From Aquilaria yunnanensis (lineage: Eukaryota; Streptophyta; Magnoliopsida; Malvales; Thymelaeaceae): a DNA stretch of 64,000 nucleotides. A program made the position numbers and the translations under genes. The stretch spans positions 54,898,001 to 54,962,000 of the forward strand of contig CM077597.1 in NCBI GenBank assembly GCA_039654915.1, given 5' to 3'. The notes under the pieces were generated by a model. That model did not search any database. It saw nothing but the letters and a program-made list of their open reading frames with translations, and was not told where the DNA came from. Shown here in pieces: positions 32,302 through 44,000 of the stretch; the stretch's first letter is position 1; each line of letters starts with the position of its first letter.

Positions 32302-32320
32302 GACCCGAAAAAGAAAATAG

Positions 32321-32439
32321 GGGATGCAACACGAGGACTTCCCGGCACGTCACCGATGCCAGTACTACTCTCGCCCAAGCACGCTTAACTGCGGAGTTCT
32401 GATGGGATCCGGTGCATTAGTGCTGGTATGATCGCATCC
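32321..32439 (-). rRNA. 5S rRNA gene with A at -1 (230-bp unit)
   Basis: The body is consensus; the -1 change is at 32440. Confidence 0.92.
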
Positions 32440-32496
32440 TTCAACCAACGCCGCTTATTTTCCATTATCCGTACCGGTCTTTTTCCCCTTCATCGT

Positions 32497-32531
32497 GAGG
32501 ACTTCCCGGCACGTCACCGATGCCAGTACTA
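32497..32531 (-). pseudogene. Transplanted 5S segment 73-107, second of pair
   Basis: It has the same 35 bp and junctions, in the spacer 32440-32550. Confidence 0.9.
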
Positions 32532-32550
32532 GACCCGAAAAAGAAAATAG

Positions 32551-32669
32551 GGGATGCAACACGAGGACTTCCCGGCACGTCACCGATGCCAGTACTACTC
32601 TCGCCCAAGCACGCTTAACTGCGGAGTTCTGATGGGATCCGGTGCATTAGTGCTGGTATGATCGCATCC
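32551..32669 (-). rRNA. 5S rRNA gene (230-bp unit)
   Basis: It has a consensus body and normal 5' flank. Confidence 0.93.
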
Positions 32670-32809
32670 GTCAACCAACGCCGCTTATTTTCCATTATCC
32701 GTACCGGTCTTTTTCCCCTTCATCGTGAGTGCTACACGTCACGAACAAACCGTGGGGCTGATAAAGTGGGAAATTTTAATCCAGCAACTAGACCCGAAAA
32801 AGAAAATAG

Positions 32810-32928
32810 GGGATGCAACACGAGGACTTCCCGGCACGTCACCGATGCCAGTACTACTCTCGCCCAAGCACGCTTAACTGCGGAGTTCTGATGGGATCCG
32901 GTGCATTAGTGCTGGTATGATCGCATCC
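32810..32928 (-). rRNA. 5S rRNA gene between two rearranged pairs
   Basis: This is a standard 259-bp copy separating the fourth and fifth pairs of 230-bp units. The two pairs are a 719-bp direct duplication. Confidence 0.93.
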
Positions 32929-32985
32929 GTCAACCAACGCCGCTTATTTTCCATTATCCGTACCGGTCTTTTTCCCCTTCATCGT

Positions 32986-33020
32986 GAGGACTTCCCGGCA
33001 CGTCACCGATGCCAGTACTA
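32986..33020 (-). pseudogene. Transplanted 5S segment 73-107
   Basis: It is identical to 12291-12325, in the spacer 32929-33039. Confidence 0.9.
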
Positions 33021-33039
33021 GACCCGAAAAAGAAAATAG

Positions 33040-33158
33040 GGGATGCAACACGAGGACTTCCCGGCACGTCACCGATGCCAGTACTACTCTCGCCCAAGCA
33101 CGCTTAACTGCGGAGTTCTGATGGGATCCGGTGCATTAGTGCTGGTATGATCGCATCC
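33040..33158 (-). rRNA. 5S rRNA gene with A at -1 (230-bp unit)
   Basis: The body is consensus; the -1 change is at 33159. Confidence 0.92.
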
Positions 33159-33215
33159 TTCAACCAACGCCGCTTATTTTCCATTATCCGTACCGGTCTT
33201 TTTCCCCTTCATCGT

Positions 33216-33250
33216 GAGGACTTCCCGGCACGTCACCGATGCCAGTACTA
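33216..33250 (-). pseudogene. Transplanted 5S segment 73-107, last in window
   Basis: It has the same 35 bp and junctions, in the spacer 33159-33269. Confidence 0.9.
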
Positions 33251-33269
33251 GACCCGAAAAAGAAAATAG

Positions 33270-33388
33270 GGGATGCAACACGAGGACTTCCCGGCACGTC
33301 ACCGATGCCAGTACTACTCTCGCCCAAGCACGCTTAACTGCGGAGTTCTGATGGGATCCGGTGCATTAGTGCTGGTATGATCGCATCC
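33270..33388 (-). rRNA. 5S rRNA gene (last 230-bp unit)
   Basis: It has a consensus body and normal 5' flank. All units to its right are 259 bp. Confidence 0.93.
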
Positions 33389-34305
33389 GTCAACCAACGC
33401 CGCTTATTTTCCATTATCCGTACCGGTCTTTTTCCCCTTCATCGTGAGTGCTACACGTCACGAACAAACCGTGGGGCTGATAAAGTGGGAAATTTTAATC
33501 CAGCAACTAGACCCGAAAAAGAAAATAGGGGATGCAACACGAGGACTTCCCGGCACGTCACCGATGCCAGTACTACTCTCGCCCAAGCACGCTTAACTGC
33601 GGAGTTCTGATGGGATCCGGTGCATTAGTGCTGGTATGATCGCATCCGTCAACCAACGCCGCTTATTTTCCATTATCCGTACCGGTCTTTTTCCCCTTCA
33701 TCGTGAGTGCTACACGTCACGAACAAACCGTGGGGCTGATAAAGTGGGAAATTTTAATCCAGCAACTAGACCCGAAAAAGAAAATAGGGGATGCAACACG
33801 AGGACTTCCCGGCACGTCACCGATGCCAGTACTACTCTCGCCCAAGCACGCTTAACTGCGGAGTTCTGATGGGATCCGGTGCATTAGTGCTGGTATGATC
33901 GCATCCGTCAACCAACGCCGCTTATTTTCCATTATCCGTACCGGTCTTTTTCCCCTTCATCGTGAGTGCTACACGTCACGAACAAACCGTGGGGCTGATA
34001 AAGTGGGAAATTTTAATCCAGCAACTAGACCCGAAAAAGAAAATAGGGGATGCAACACGAGGACTTCCCGGCACGTCACCGATGCCAGTACTACTCTCGC
34101 CCAAGCACGCTTAACTGCGGAGTTCTGATGGGATCCGGTGCATTAGTGCTGGTATGATCGCATCCGTCAACCAACGCCGCTTATTTTCCATTATCCGTAC
34201 CGGTCTTTTTCCCCTTCATCGTGAGTGCTACACGTCACGAACAAACCGTGGGGCTGATAAAGTGGGAAATTTTAATCCAGCAACTAGACCCGAAAAAGAA
34301 AATAG

Positions 34306-37300
34306 GGGATGCAACACGAGGACTTCCCGGCACGTCACCGATGCCAGTACTACTCTCGCCCAAGCACGCTTAACTGCGGAGTTCTGATGGGATCCGGTGC
34401 ATTAGTGCTGGTATGATCGCATCCGTCAACCAACGCCGCTTATTTTCCATTATCCGTACCGGTCTTTTTCCCCTTCATCGTGAGTGCTACACGTCACGAA
34501 AGAACCGTGGGGCTGATAAAGTGGGACATTTTAATCCAGCAACTAGACCCGAAAAAGAAAATAGGGGATGCAACACGAGGACTTCCCGGCACGTCACCGA
34601 TGCCAGTACTACTCTCGCCCAAGCACGCTTAACTGCGGAGTTCTGATGGGATCCGGTGCATTAGTGCTGGTATGATTGCATCCGTCAACCAACGCCGCTT
34701 ATTTTCCATTATCCGTACCGGTCTTTTTCCCCGTCATCGTGAGTGCTACACGTCACGAAAGAACCGTGGGGCTGATAAAGTGGGACATTTTAATCCAGCA
34801 ACTAGACCCGAAAAAGAAAATAGGGGATGCAACACGAGGACTTCCCGGCACGTCACCGATGCCAGTACTACTCTCGCCCAAGCACGCTTAACTGCGGAGT
34901 TCTGATGGGATCCGGTGCATTAGTGCTGGTATGATCGCATCCGTCAACCAACGCCGCTTATTTTCCATTATCCGTACCGGTCTTTTTCCCCTTCATCGTG
35001 AGTGCTACACGTCACGAACAAACCGTGGGGCTGATAAAGTGGGAAATTTTAATCCAGCAACTAGACCCGAAAAAGAAAATAGGGGATGCAACACGAGGAC
35101 TTCCCGGCACGTCACCGATGCCAGTACTACTCTCGCCCAAGCACGCTTAACTGCGGAGTTCTGATGGGATCCGGTGCATTAGTGCTGGTATGATCGCATC
35201 CGTCAACCAACGCCGCTTATTTTCCATTATCCGTACCGGTCTTTTTCCCCTTCATCGTGAGTGCTACACGTCACGAACAAACCGTGGGGCTGATAAAGTG
35301 GGAAATTTTAATCCAGCAACTAGACCCGAAAAAGAAAATAGGGGATGCAACACGAGGACTTCCCGGCACGTCACCGATGCCAGTACTACTCTCGCCCAAG
35401 CACGCTTAACTGCGGAGTTCTGATGGGATCCGGTGCATTAGTGCTGGTATGATCGCATCCGTCAACCAACGCCGCTTATTTTCCATTATCCGTACCGGTC
35501 TTTTTCCCCTTCATCGTGAGTGCTACACGTCACGAAAGAACCGTGGGGCTGATAAAGTGGGACATTTTAATCCAGCAACTAGACCCGAAAAAGAAAATAG
35601 GGGATGCAACACGAGGACTTCCCGGCACGTCACCGATGCCAGTACTACTCTCGCCCAAGCACGCTTAACTGCGGAGTTCTGATGGGATCCGGTGCATTAG
35701 TGCTGGTATGATTGCATCCGTCAACCAACGCCGCTTATTTTCCATTATCCGTACCGGTCTTTTTCCCCGTCATCGTGAGTGCTACACGTCACGAAAGAAC
35801 CGTGGGGCTGATAAAGTGGGACATTTTAATCCAGCAACTAGACCCGAAAAAGAAAATAGGGGATGCAACACGAGGACTTCCCGGCACGTCACCGATGCCA
35901 GTACTACTCTCGCCCAAGCACGCTTAACTGCGGAGTTCTGATGGGATCCGGTGCATTAGTGCTGGTATGATCGCATCCGTCAACCAACGCCGCTTATTTT
36001 CCATTATCCGTACCGGTCTTTTTCCCCTTCATCGTGAGTGCTACACGTCACGAACAAACCGTGGGGCTGATAAAGTGGGAAATTTTAATCCAGCAACTAG
36101 ACCCGAAAAAGAAAATAGGGGATGCAACACGAGGACTTCCCGGCACGTCACCGATGCCAGTACTACTCTCGCCCAAGCACGCTTAACTGCGGAGTTCTGA
36201 TGGGATCCGGTGCATTAGTGCTGGTATGATCGCATCCGTCAACCAACGCCGCTTATTTTCCATTATCCGTACCGGTCTTTTTCCCCTTCATCGTGAGTGC
36301 TACACGTCACGAACAAACCGTGGGGCTGATAAAGTGGGAAATTTTAATCCAGCAACTAGACCCGAAAAAGAAAATAGGGGATGCAACACGAGGACTTCCC
36401 GGCACGTCACCGATGCCAGTACTACTCTCGCCCAAGCACGCTTAACTGCGGAGTTCTGATGGGATCCGGTGCATTAGTGCTGGTATGATCGCATCCGTCA
36501 ACCAACGCCGCTTATTTTCCATTATCCGTACCGGTCTTTTTCCCCTTCATCGTGAGTGCTACACGTCACGAAAGAACCGTGGGGCTGATAAAGTGGGACA
36601 TTTTAATCCAGCAACTAGACCCGAAAAAGAAAATAGGGGATGCAACACGAGGACTTCCCGGCACGTCACCGATGCCAGTACTACTCTCGCCCAAGCACGC
36701 TTAACTGCGGAGTTCTGATGGGATCCGGTGCATTAGTGCTGGTATGATTGCATCCGTCAACCAACGCCGCTTATTTTCCATTATCCGTACCGGTCTTTTT
36801 CCCCGTCATCGTGAGTGCTACACGTCACGAAAGAACCGTGGGGCTGATAAAGTGGGACATTTTAATCCAGCAACTAGACCCGAAAAAGAAAATAGGGGAT
36901 GCAACACGAGGACTTCCCGGCACGTCACCGATGCCAGTACTACTCTCGCCCAAGCACGCTTAACTGCGGAGTTCTGATGGGATCCGGTGCATTAGTGCTG
37001 GTATGATCGCATCCGTCAACCAACGCCGCTTATTTTCCATTATCCGTACCGGTCTTTTTCCCCTTCATCGTGAGTGCTACACGTCACGAACAAACCGTGG
37101 GGCTGATAAAGTGGGAAATTTTAATCCAGCAACTAGACCCGAAAAAGAAAATAGGGGATGCAACACGAGGACTTCCCGGCACGTCACCGATGCCAGTACT
37201 ACTCTCGCCCAAGCACGCTTAACTGCGGAGTTCTGATGGGATCCGGTGCATTAGTGCTGGTATGATCGCATCCGTCAACCAACGCCGCTTATTTTCCATT

Positions 37301-38449
37301 ATCCGTACCGGTCTTTTTCCCCTTCATCGTGAGTGCTACACGTCACGAACAAACCGTGGGGCTGATAAAGTGGGAAATTTTAATCCAGCAACTAGACCCG
37401 AAAAAGAAAATAGGGGATGCAACACGAGGACTTCCCGGCACGTCACCGATGCCAGTACTACTCTCGCCCAAGCACGCTTAACTGCGGAGTTCTGATGGGA
37501 TCCGGTGCATTAGTGCTGGTATGATCGCATCCGTCAACCAACGCCGCTTATTTTCCATTATCCGTACCGGTCTTTTTCCCCTTCATCGTGAGTGCTACAC
37601 GTCACGAAAGAACCGTGGGGCTGATAAAGTGGGACATTTTAATCCAGCAACTAGACCCGAAAAAGAAAATAGGGGATGCAACACGAGGACTTCCCGGCAC
37701 GTCACCGATGCCAGTACTACTCTCGCCCAAGCACGCTTAACTGCGGAGTTCTGATGGGATCCGGTGCATTAGTGCTGGTATGATTGCATCCGTCAACCAA
37801 CGCCGCTTATTTTCCATTATCCGTACCGGTCTTTTTCCCCGTCATCGTGAGTGCTACACGTCACGAAAGAACCGTGGGGCTGATAAAGTGGGACATTTTA
37901 ATCCAGCAACTAGACCCGAAAAAGAAAATAGGGGATGCAACACGAGGACTTCCCGGCACGTCACCGATGCCAGTACTACTCTCGCCCAAGCACGCTTAAC
38001 TGCGGAGTTCTGATGGGATCCGGTGCATTAGTGCTGGTATGATCGCATCCGTCAACCAACGCCGCTTATTTTCCATTATCCGTACCGGTCTTTTTCCCCT
38101 TCATCGTGAGTGCTACACGTCACGAACAAACCGTGGGGCTGATAAAGTGGGAAATTTTAATCCAGCAACTAGACCCGAAAAAGAAAATAGGGGATGCAAC
38201 ACGAGGACTTCCCGGCACGTCACCGATGCCAGTACTACTCTCGCCCAAGCACGCTTAACTGCGGAGTTCTGATGGGATCCGGTGCATTAGTGCTGGTATG
38301 ATCGCATCCGTCAACCAACGCCGCTTATTTTCCATTATCCGTACCGGTCTTTTTCCCCTTCATCGTGAGTGCTACACGTCACGAACAAACCGTGGGGCTG
38401 ATAAAGTGGGAAATTTTAATCCAGCAACTAGACCCGAAAAAGAAAATAG
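34306..38449. repeat. 1,036-bp four-gene higher-order repeat, four copies
   Basis: The spacer order K, R (with G7A gene), T, T repeats at 34306, 35342, 36378 and 37414. The same four-unit order also occurs once near 13870-14905, a likely source. Confidence 0.85.
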
Positions 38450-41039
38450 GGGATGCAACACGAGGACTTCCCGGCACGTCACCGATGCCAGTACTACTCT
38501 CGCCCAAGCACGCTTAACTGCGGAGTTCTGATGGGATCCGGTGCATTAGTGCTGGTATGATCGCATCCGTCAACCAACGCCGCTTATTTTCCATTATCCG
38601 TACCGGTCTTTTTCCCCTTCATCGTGAGTGCTACACGTCACGAAAGAACCGTGGGGCTGATAAAGTGGGACATTTTAATCCAGCAACTAGACCCGAAAAA
38701 GAAAATAGGGGATGCAACACGAGGACTTCCCGGCACGTCACCGATGCCAGTACTACTCTCGCCCAAGCACGCTTAACTGCGGAGTTCTGATGGGATCCGG
38801 TGCATTAGTGCTGGTATGATTGCATCCGTCAACCAACGCCGCTTATTTTCCATTATCCGTACCGGTCTTTTTCCCCGTCATCGTGAGTGCTACACGTCAC
38901 GAAAGAACCGTGGGGCTGATAAAGTGGGACATTTTAATCCAGCAACTAGACCCGAAAAAGAAAATAGGGGATGCAACACGAGGACTTCCCGGCACGTCAC
39001 CGATGCCAGTACTACTCTCGCCCAAGCACGCTTAACTGCGGAGTTCTGATGGGATCCGGTGCATTAGTGCTGGTATGATCGCATCCGTCAACCAACGCCG
39101 ATTATTTTCCATTATCCGTACCGGTCTTTTTCCCCTTCATCGTGAGTGCTACACGTCACGAACAAACCGTGGGGCTGATAAAGTGGGAAATTTTAATCCA
39201 GCAACTAGACCCGAAAAAGAAAATAGGGGATGCAACACGAGGACTTCCCGGCACGTCACCGATGCCAGTACTACTCTCGCCCAAGCACGCTTAACTGCGG
39301 AGTTCTGATGGGATCCGGTGCATTAGTGCTGGTATGATCGCATCCGTCAACCAACGCCGCTTATTTTCCATTATCCGTACCGGTCTTTTTCCCCGTCATC
39401 GTGAGTGCTACACGTCACGAAAGAACCGTGGGGCTGATAAAGTGGGACATTTTAATCCAGCAACTAGACCCGAAAAAGAAAATAGGGGATGCAACACGAG
39501 GACTTCCCGGCACGTCACCGATGCCAGTACTACTCTCGCCCAAGCACGCTTAACTGCGGAGTTCTGATGGGATCCGGTGCATTAGTGCTGGTATGATCGC
39601 ATCCGTCAACCAACGCCGCTTATTTTCCATTATCCGTACCGGTCTTTTTCCCCTTCATCGTGAGTGCTACACGTCACGAACAAACCGTGGGGCTGATAAA
39701 GTGGGAAATTTTAATCCAGCAACTAGACCCGAAAAAGAAAATAGGGGATGCAACACGAGGACTTCCCGGCACGTCACCGATGCCAGTACTACTCTCGCCC
39801 AAGCACGCTTAACTGCGGAGTTCTGATGGGATCCGGTGCATTAGTGCTGGTATGATCGCATCCGTCAACCAACGCCGCTTATTTTCCATTATCCGTACCG
39901 GTCTTTTTCCCCTTCATCGTGAGTGCTACACGTCACGAAAGAACCGTGGGGCTGATAAAGTGGGACATTTTAATCCAGCAACTAGACCCGAAAAAGAAAA
40001 TAGGGGATGCAACACGAGGACTTCCCGGCACGTCACCGATGCCAGTACTACTCTCGCCCAAGCACGCTTAACTGCGGAGTTCTGATGGGATCCGGTGCAT
40101 TAGTGCTGGTATGATTGCATCCGTCAACCAACGCCGCTTATTTTCCATTATCCGTACCGGTCTTTTTCCCCGTCATCGTGAGTGCTACACGTCACGAAAG
40201 AACCGTGGGGCTGATAAAGTGGGACATTTTAATCCAGCAACTAGACCCGAAAAAGAAAATAGGGGATGCAACACGAGGACTTCCCGGCACGTCACCGATG
40301 CCAGTACTACTCTCGCCCAAGCACGCTTAACTGCGGAGTTCTGATGGGATCCGGTGCATTAGTGCTGGTATGATCGCATCCGTCAACCAACGCCGATTAT
40401 TTTCCATTATCCGTACCGGTCTTTTTCCCCTTCATCGTGAGTGCTACACGTCACGAACAAACCGTGGGGCTGATAAAGTGGGAAATTTTAATCCAGCAAC
40501 TAGACCCGAAAAAGAAAATAGGGGATGCAACACGAGGACTTCCCGGCACGTCACCGATGCCAGTACTACTCTCGCCCAAGCACGCTTAACTGCGGAGTTC
40601 TGATGGGATCCGGTGCATTAGTGCTGGTATGATCGCATCCGTCAACCAACGCCGCTTATTTTCCATTATCCGTACCGGTCTTTTTCCCCGTCATCGTGAG
40701 TGCTACACGTCACGAAAGAACCGTGGGGCTGATAAAGTGGGACATTTTAATCCAGCAACTAGACCCGAAAAAGAAAATAGGGGATGCAACACGAGGACTT
40801 CCCGGCACGTCACCGATGCCAGTACTACTCTCGCCCAAGCACGCTTAACTGCGGAGTTCTGATGGGATCCGGTGCATTAGTGCTGGTATGATCGCATCCG
40901 TCAACCAACGCCGCTTATTTTCCATTATCCGTACCGGTCTTTTTCCCCTTCATCGTGAGTGCTACACGTCACGAACAAACCGTGGGGCTGATAAAGTGGG
41001 AAATTTTAATCCAGCAACTAGACCCCAAAAAGAAAATAG
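38450..41039. repeat. 1,295-bp five-gene repeat, two copies
   Basis: The K, R, T, R, then T or Q order occurs at 38450 and 39745. The shared rare C to A at 39101 and 40396, exactly 1,295 bp apart, confirms duplication. Confidence 0.85.
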
Positions 41040-44000
41040 GGGATGCAACACGAGGACTTCCCGGCACGTCACCGATGCCAGTACTACTCTCGCCCAAGCA
41101 CGCTTAACTGCGGAGTTCTGATGGGATCCGGTGCATTAGTGCTGGTATGATCGCATCCGTCAACCAACGCCGCTTATTTTCCATTATCCGTACCGGTCTT
41201 TTTCCCCTTCATCGTGAGTGCTACACGTCACGAACAAACCGTGGGGCTGATAAAGTGGGAAATTTTAATCCAGCAACTAGACCCGAAAAAGAAAATAGGG
41301 GATGCAACACGAGGACTTCCCGGCACGTCACCGATGCCAGTACTACTCTCGCCCAAGCACGCTTAACTGCGGAGTTCTGATGGGATCCGGTGCATTAGTG
41401 CTGGTATGATCGCATCCGTCAACCAACGCCGCTTATTTTCCATTATCCGTACCGGTCTTTTTCCCCTTCATCGTGAGTGCTACACGTCACGAACAAACCG
41501 TGGGGCTGATAAAGTGGGAAATTTTAATCCAGCAACTAGACCCGAAAAAGAAAATAGGGGATGCAACACGAGGACTTCCCGGCACGTCACCGATGCCAGT
41601 ACTACTCTCGCCCAAGCACGCTTAACTGCGGAGTTCTGATGGGATCCGGTGCATTAGTGCTGGTATGATCGCATCCGTCAACCAACGCCGCTTATTTTCC
41701 ATTATCCGTACCGGTCTTTTTCCCCGTCATCGTGAGTGCTACACGTCACGAAAGAACCGTGGGGCTGATAAAGTGGGACATTTTAATCCAGCAACTAGAC
41801 CCGAAAAAGAAAATAGGGGATGCAACACGAGGACTTCCCGGCACGTCACCGATGCCAGTACTACTCTCGCCCAAGCACGCTTAACTGCGGAGTTCTGATG
41901 GGATCCGGTGCATTAGTGCTGGTATGATCGCATCCGTCAACCAACGCCGCTTATTTTCCATTATCCGTACCGGTCTTTTTCCCCTTCATCGTGAGTGCTA
42001 CACGTCACGAACAAACCGTGGGGCTGATAAAGTGGGAAATTTTAATCCAGCAACTAGACCCCAAAAAGAAAATAGGGGATGCAACACGAGGACTTCCCGG
42101 CACGTCACCGATGCCAGTACTACTCTCGCCCAAGCACGCTTAACTGCGGAGTTCTGATGGGATCCGGTGCATTAGTGCTGGTATGATCGCATCCGTCAAC
42201 CAACGCCGCTTATTTTCCATTATCCGTACCGGTCTTTTTCCCCTTCATCGTGAGTGCTACACGTCACGAACAAACCGTGGGGCTGATAAAGTGGGAAATT
42301 TTAATCCAGCAACTAGACCCGAAAAAGAAAATAGGGGATGCAACACGAGGACTTCCCGGCACGTCACCGATGCCAGTACTACTCTCGCCCAAGCACGCTT
42401 AACTGCGGAGTTCTGATGGGATCCGGTGCATTAGTGCTGGTATGATCGCATCCGTCAACCAACGCCGCTTATTTTCCATTATCCGTACCGGTCTTTTTCC
42501 CCTTCATCGTGAGTGCTACACGTCACGAACAAACCGTGGGGCTGATAAAGTGGGAAATTTTAATCCAGCAACTAGACCCGAAAAAGAAAATAGGGGATGC
42601 AACACGAGGACTTCCCGGCACGTCACCGATGCCAGTACTACTCTCGCCCAAGCACGCTTAACTGCGGAGTTCTGATGGGATCCGGTGCATTAGTGCTGGT
42701 ATGATCGCATCCGTCAACCAACGCCGCTTATTTTCCATTATCCGTACCGGTCTTTTTCCCCTTCATCGTGAGTGCTACACGTCACGAACAAACCGTGGGG
42801 CTGATAAAGTGGGAAATTTTAATCCAGCAACTAGACCCGAAAAAGAAAATAGGGGATGCAACACGAGGACTTCCCGGCACGTCACCGATGCCAGTACTAC
42901 TCTCGCCCAAGCACGCTTAACTGCGGAGTTCTGATGGGATCCGGTGCATTAGTGCTGGTATGATCGCATCCGTCAACCAACGCCGCTTATTTTCCATTAT
43001 CCGTACCGGTCTTTTTCCCCTTCATCGTGAGTGCTACACGTCACGAAAGAACCGTGGGGCTGATAAAGTGGGACATTTTAATCCAGCAACTAGACCCGAA
43101 AAAGAAAATAGGGGATGCAACACGAGGACTTCCCGGCACGTCACCGATGCCAGTACTACTCTCGCCCAAGCACGCTTAACTGCGGAGTTCTGATGGGATC
43201 CGGTGCATTAGTGCTGGTATGATTGCATCCGTCAACCAACGCCGCTTATTTTCCATTATCCGTACCGGTCTTTTTCCCCGTCATCGTGAGTGCTACACGT
43301 CACGAAAGAACCGTGGGGCTGATAAAGTGGGACATTTTAATCCAGCAACTAGACCCGAAAAAGAAAATAGGGGATGCAACACGAGGACTTCCCGGCACGT
43401 CACCGATGCCAGTACTACTCTCGCCCAAGCACGCTTAACTGCGGAGTTCTGATGGGATCCGGTGCATTAGTGCTGGTATGATCGCATCCGTCAACCAACG
43501 CCGCTTATTTTCCATTATCCGTACCGGTCTTTTTCCCCTTCATCGTGAGTGCTACACGTCACGAACAAACCGTGGGGCTGATAAAGTGGGAAATTTTAAT
43601 CCAGCAACTAGACCCGAAAAAGAAAATAGGGGATGCAACACGAGGACTTCCCGGCACGTCACCGATGCCAGTACTACTCTCGCCCAAGCACGCTTAACTG
43701 CGGAGTTCTGATGGGATCCGGTGCATTAGTGCTGGTATGATCGCATCCGTCAACCAACGCCGCTTATTTTCCATTATCCGTACCGGTCTTTTTCCCCGTC
43801 ATCGTGAGTGCTACACGTCACGAAAGAACCGTGGGGCTGATAAAGTGGGACATTTTAATCCAGCAACTAGACCCGAAAAAGAAAATAGGGGATGCAACAC
43901 GAGGACTTCCCGGCACGTCACCGATGCCAGTACTACTCTCGCCCAAGCACGCTTAACTGCGGAGTTCTGATGGGATCCGGTGCATTAGTGCTGGTATGAT

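Noticed and set aside
4482..43438. Extra 71-codon plus-strand ORFs in a second frame
   Set aside because: They appear only where G7A in the 5S gene creates a TTG that is read as a start. It is a side effect of that SNP.
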